Shown piece after piece: positions 24,911-27,259 of a stretch of 27,259 nt of DNA. The notes beneath the pieces were generated by a model that was given only the letters and a program-made list of their open reading frames with translations, had not been told where the DNA came from and did not search any database. Where the stretch lies: positions 1 to 27,259 of the forward strand of contig JWZX01001900.1 of assembly GCA_001275005.1 (NCBI GenBank), read 5' to 3'. This DNA is from Chrysochromulina tobinii. Lineage: Eukaryota > Haptophyta > Prymnesiales > Chrysochromulinaceae. The translations under genes were made by a program, and so were the position numbers. Positions within the stretch are counted from its first letter, which is position 1; each line of letters starts with the position of its first letter.

Positions 24911-27259
24911 TCATAGCTGCATCCCGCTAATTACGCTCCGGCGTTCCGTGCCTATTACACTGTCATGGTGCCCTCCCGGTGACACTCCCGGGTATGCCAA
25001 CGCCAGGGTGCTCTGCTTCTTTTGTGCGCTCTGAGGCATCTTGGTGGCGGCAAGTCGCTGCGGGGAAGGCCGCTGCGATGCTGGCCGCTGCGATGCCACT
25101 TCGGGAGTGTAGGACCGGGGTGAAGTCTCTCGGAGTGGCTTCTTCCCCAGCCCTCCGGGCTGTGTCATCCTAGTTGGTGAGCCGTGGTCAGCCACTAACA
25201 CGTCAGCCACCGCTCGGCGGATGACTAACTCGGCCGTCCACTGCTCCCCGGAGTGCATGAAGTGGCACTGGCACTGCCTCAAGCAGGTGGGGAGGCTGGT
25301 TGGGCTCGAGGCCGCGCAGGCCGCGCCAAAGCCGCAAGGCCCGGCAGCAGTGGAAGTGAGCACAGCTGTCTCGAGGTCAGCTTGATGCGGGGGTGGCGCG
25401 GACGGCAGCTGCGTTCTCGAGGAGGTGTGCTCGACTGTCAAGCTTGGCGGTTGAGTTGGGATGTTGGGCGGTTGGGTTCGTAAGTTGGGCGGTTGGGTTC
25501 GGAAGTTGGGCGGTTGGGTTGGAATGGCGTGCTGTTCTTCGGCTGGGTTGTTGGGCGGGCGGATTAAGATGTCGTCCCGCATCATGCTTGACATCCGTGC
25601 TTGATACCGTGCTTGATATGCGTCGATGGTCGCAGCCTTGAGCGCCGCGCTCCACGAGGTGGGACGGCGCGTGACATGCTCGTGCATCGCGCCCATCACG
25701 TCGAGAAACTCCTGCGTGTGCGGCGCGCCTGAGGCTCGGCGGGATTGGAACTCTTGTAGGTCGGCCTGCAACGTCTTGGCGGTCTCGACGTAGCCCTCTG
25801 GGCCCTCTTCGTCCATTGACCGTTGGCTCGCGACGGCGAAGGCCTTCTGCAGAAGGCGGTTTGGCGAAGGCACGTCGCACACCTCCGCAAAGCTGTGCTG
25901 GATCATCGCGCTGAGCACTTGCCGAAATCCTACATGCTTGGGCGTGGCGCCGTCCCCAATCAATCTCCCTTTCAGGCCGCGGCATAGCTCGAACGCTGCG
26001 GCGGCCATCTTCGCCGCCGCCTCAGAGGCCACCTGCTCAGCCACAAGTTCGGCAGGCGTCTTCAGCGCCGGCCCAAACGCGCCCTCTTCCACATCGACAG
26101 CGTAGGCCGCCATCGCTGAGGTTTCAAGAAGCTCCTGAGCACGCTCTTTCCCATTCGGGGCCGCCCTAGCTATGAGGCGCAGCGCCGCGCGCGTGGTGGC
26201 GGCATCGTCGGAGGCGAGTCCAAGGGGACGGCGTAGACGCACGATGAGCCGCGGCAAAGCCTCGCGTGGCACCTTGCCGCATGCACTCGGGTCGTACTCG
26301 GACCACAGCTCACAGAACTCGTCCACATCCTCTGACGAAACGTGCCGCGGCAGGCGACGCTTGTCGAGCTCCTCGAGCTCCTCGCGGCGTTGCCAATCCG
26401 ACAGGAACCTCTCGAGCACGATGGCGAGCATGAGGTTGAGGACGACAAAGTTGCTCAGGAGCACAAAAGAGATGAAGTACGGCATCGCGAGCCACGAGCC
26501 GCAGTTGCTTTGGACGCCGGTGGAGGTGCCATCGTCCGGCTTGCAGCCTTGCTCCTCGTCGACCATCGTTTCGAGCATAAGGGCGTGCCAGCCGTCGTCG
26601 GCCGTTAGGACCTGAAGGCCAGGGCAACACGGACCGGCACAGGAAGAGACAAAGATGTACATGTATAAATGAGGTAGGGGGGAGAGAGAGAGGGCAAGAG
26701 AGGAGGCAGAGAGGGGGGCGGCATCAGGGGCGGCAGGGAACGTGGTAGGAACGTGGAGAGGCAGCAGAGAGCGGCAAGGAGGGTATGGAGGGTATGGAGA
26801 GAGACAGCGAAAGGGGAGGGGGTTTGGATGGAGGCAGCGGAGAAGAGGGAGGGAAGGGCAGGACGAAGCTGGGCATACCTGGAAGAGGAGGAGGAAGGCG
26901 TTGGGCACGGAGTGGAAGTTGGCGAACTCGTTGAGTGACTCGCCCGGCTTGACGAAGCAGAAGAGGTTGATGCCAAAGATGGCGTAGATGAACATGAGCA
27001 GCACGAGCACCGAAAGCACATTGGTGATGGCCGGTGCCGAGAGGAGCAACTTGATGAGGAGATCGCGCAGCCCGGCTGCGATGCCTGTATTCAGCAGCCG
27101 GAGTACGCGCAGCACTCGAAAGATTCGAAGCAGCCTGAGCACCATCGGCGGCAGCAGTGTTAATGTGAAAGATTGCTCGGCCACGGTCGCCACCAAAAGG
27201 ACAAGCTCGAGCTGCCGATAGCCGCTCATGCAATAGCCGCCCGGACCCAACCCGCACAG
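24911..27259 (-). CDS. Voltage-gated cation channel, last domain and C-terminal tail (5' end outside window)
   Basis: The reading enters from the right edge. A voltage sensor S4 (VLRLLRIFRVLRVLRLL) has five Arg at every third position, followed by an S4-S5 linker, S5 (SVLVLLMFIYAIFGINLF) and a pore turret. After a 267-nt intron come the filter region LTADDGWHALM and S6 (ISFVLLSNFVVLNLMLAIVL). The post-S6 segment DEFCELWSEYDPSACGKV, then LPRLIVRL, is the EF-like/pre-IQ signature found after domain IV of four-domain Ca2+ and Na+ channels. This is therefore most likely domain IV of a CaV/NaV-type alpha subunit in the plasma or flagellar membrane. The tail is long and disordered, with TQPPN repeats and many Ser/Arg/Pro. 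The Asp at the filter position suggests Ca2+ or mixed cation permeation. The stop is at 24911-24913. Confidence 0.9.
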   Translation of the reverse strand: MCGLGPGGYCMSGYRQLELVLLVATVAEQSFTLTLLPPMVLRLLRIFRVLRVLRLLNTGIAAGLRDLLIKLLLSAPAITNVLSVLVLLMFIYAIFGINLFCFVKPGESLNEFANFHSVPNAFLLLFQVCPASSCPSLPLLRCLHPNPLPFRCLSPYPPYPPCRSLLPLHVPTTFPAAPDAAPLSASSLALSLSPLPHLYMYIFVSSCAGPCCPGLQVLTADDGWHALMLETMVDEEQGCKPDDGTSTGVQSNCGSWLAMPYFISFVLLSNFVVLNLMLAIVLERFLSDWQRREELEELDKRRLPRHVSSEDVDEFCELWSEYDPSACGKVPREALPRLIVRLRRPLGLASDDAATTRAALRLIARAAPNGKERAQELLETSAMAAYAVDVEEGAFGPALKTPAELVAEQVASEAAAKMAAAAFELCRGLKGRLIGDGATPKHVGFRQVLSAMIQHSFAEVCDVPSPNRLLQKAFAVASQRSMDEEGPEGYVETAKTLQADLQEFQSRRASGAPHTQEFLDVMGAMHEHVTRRPTSWSAALKAATIDAYQARYQARMSSMMRDDILIRPPNNPAEEQHAIPTQPPNFRTQPPNLRTQPPNIPTQPPSLTVEHTSSRTQLPSAPPPHQADLETAVLTSTAAGPCGFGAACAASSPTSLPTCLRQCQCHFMHSGEQWTAELVIRRAVADVLVADHGSPTRMTQPGGLGKKPLRETSPRSYTPEVASQRPASQRPSPQRLAATKMPQSAQKKQSTLALAYPGVSPGGHHDSVIGTERRSVISGMQL
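25445..25527. repeat. 21-bp tandem repeat in channel tail, G-rich on plus strand
   Basis: Three clear 21-nt units begin at 25465, 25486 and 25507 (TTGGGCGGTTGGGTTCG start), with a degenerate unit before them. On the coding (minus) strand they encode TQPPN-type heptads. The plus strand shows six GGG runs in about 60 nt. Confidence 0.9.
26612..26878 (-). other. Intron in the channel gene, just before the selectivity filter
   Basis: On the minus strand the donor is CAG/GTATGC (exon ends at 26879) and the acceptor is CCTTCAG/GTCCTA (exon starts at 26611). It is 267 nt, phase 0, strongly pyrimidine-rich on the sense strand, and divisible by three with no stop, so it is also open if retained. Removal joins LLLFQ to VLTADDGW, the expected pore continuity. 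Confidence 0.85.
26658..26665. other. TACATGTA palindrome in channel intron
   Basis: Inside the 267-nt intron, about 45 nt from the acceptor. The local sequence is TGTACATGTATA, and it may lie near the branch-point region. Confidence 0.5.

Overview
The window is nuclear DNA from a GC-rich eukaryote. Protein-coding exons sit on both strands and some carry short GT-AG introns: 97 and 102 nt in the large helicase gene and 267 nt in the channel gene. A CFAP97-type flagellar protein, a probable four-domain voltage-gated cation channel, a TIP60/Esa1-type MYST acetyltransferase, an NF-YB-like histone fold and low-complexity Ser/Pro/Arg-rich proteins together suggest a flagellated protist or alga. 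Composition and gene style fit a haptophyte-like lineage, but that placement is an inference. No tRNA, rRNA, CRISPR array or bacterial-type operon was seen.

Left third (1-9.4 kb): two tandem members of a very large RNA-helicase/ADP-ribosyltransferase family. The first is cut by the window edge and shows only its C-terminal part (NFX1-type Cys/His region, coiled coil, one H-Y-E PARP domain, one divergent PARP domain). The second is nearly complete. In order it has a UIM-like helix, a CCCH finger, a cold-shock-like segment, a helical region, a ZNFX1-type SF1 helicase, an NFX1-type Cys/His region, a coiled coil and two H-Y-E PARP domains. Between them lies a near-identical, frame-broken copy of the last PARP domain of the second gene. 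By domain content this is a candidate RNA-sensing or antiviral effector that joins ZNFX1-like and ZAP/PARP-like modules. It is the most interesting system in the window.

Middle (9.4-19.9 kb): a small, possibly plastid-targeted protein (+), a Fringe-like GT31 glycosyltransferase (-) with a 13-bp minisatellite at its exon junction, the MYST acetyltransferase (-), a divergently transcribed protein with an N-myristoylation signal and clustered S/T-P-R motifs (+), an NF-YB-like histone-fold protein (-), an alpha/beta hydrolase (-), and a CFAP97-like flagellar protein (+) whose reading frame changes before a PET/PEG repeat tail.

Right part (19.9-27.3 kb): a repeat-rich coiled-coil protein (+), an F-box protein (-) bracketed by two ~160-bp direct repeats, and the last domain and cytoplasmic tail of a voltage-gated Ca2+/Na+-type channel (-) running off the right edge. 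The palindrome TACATGTA occurs six times, always outside coding exons, and may be a lineage-specific regulatory or structural motif.
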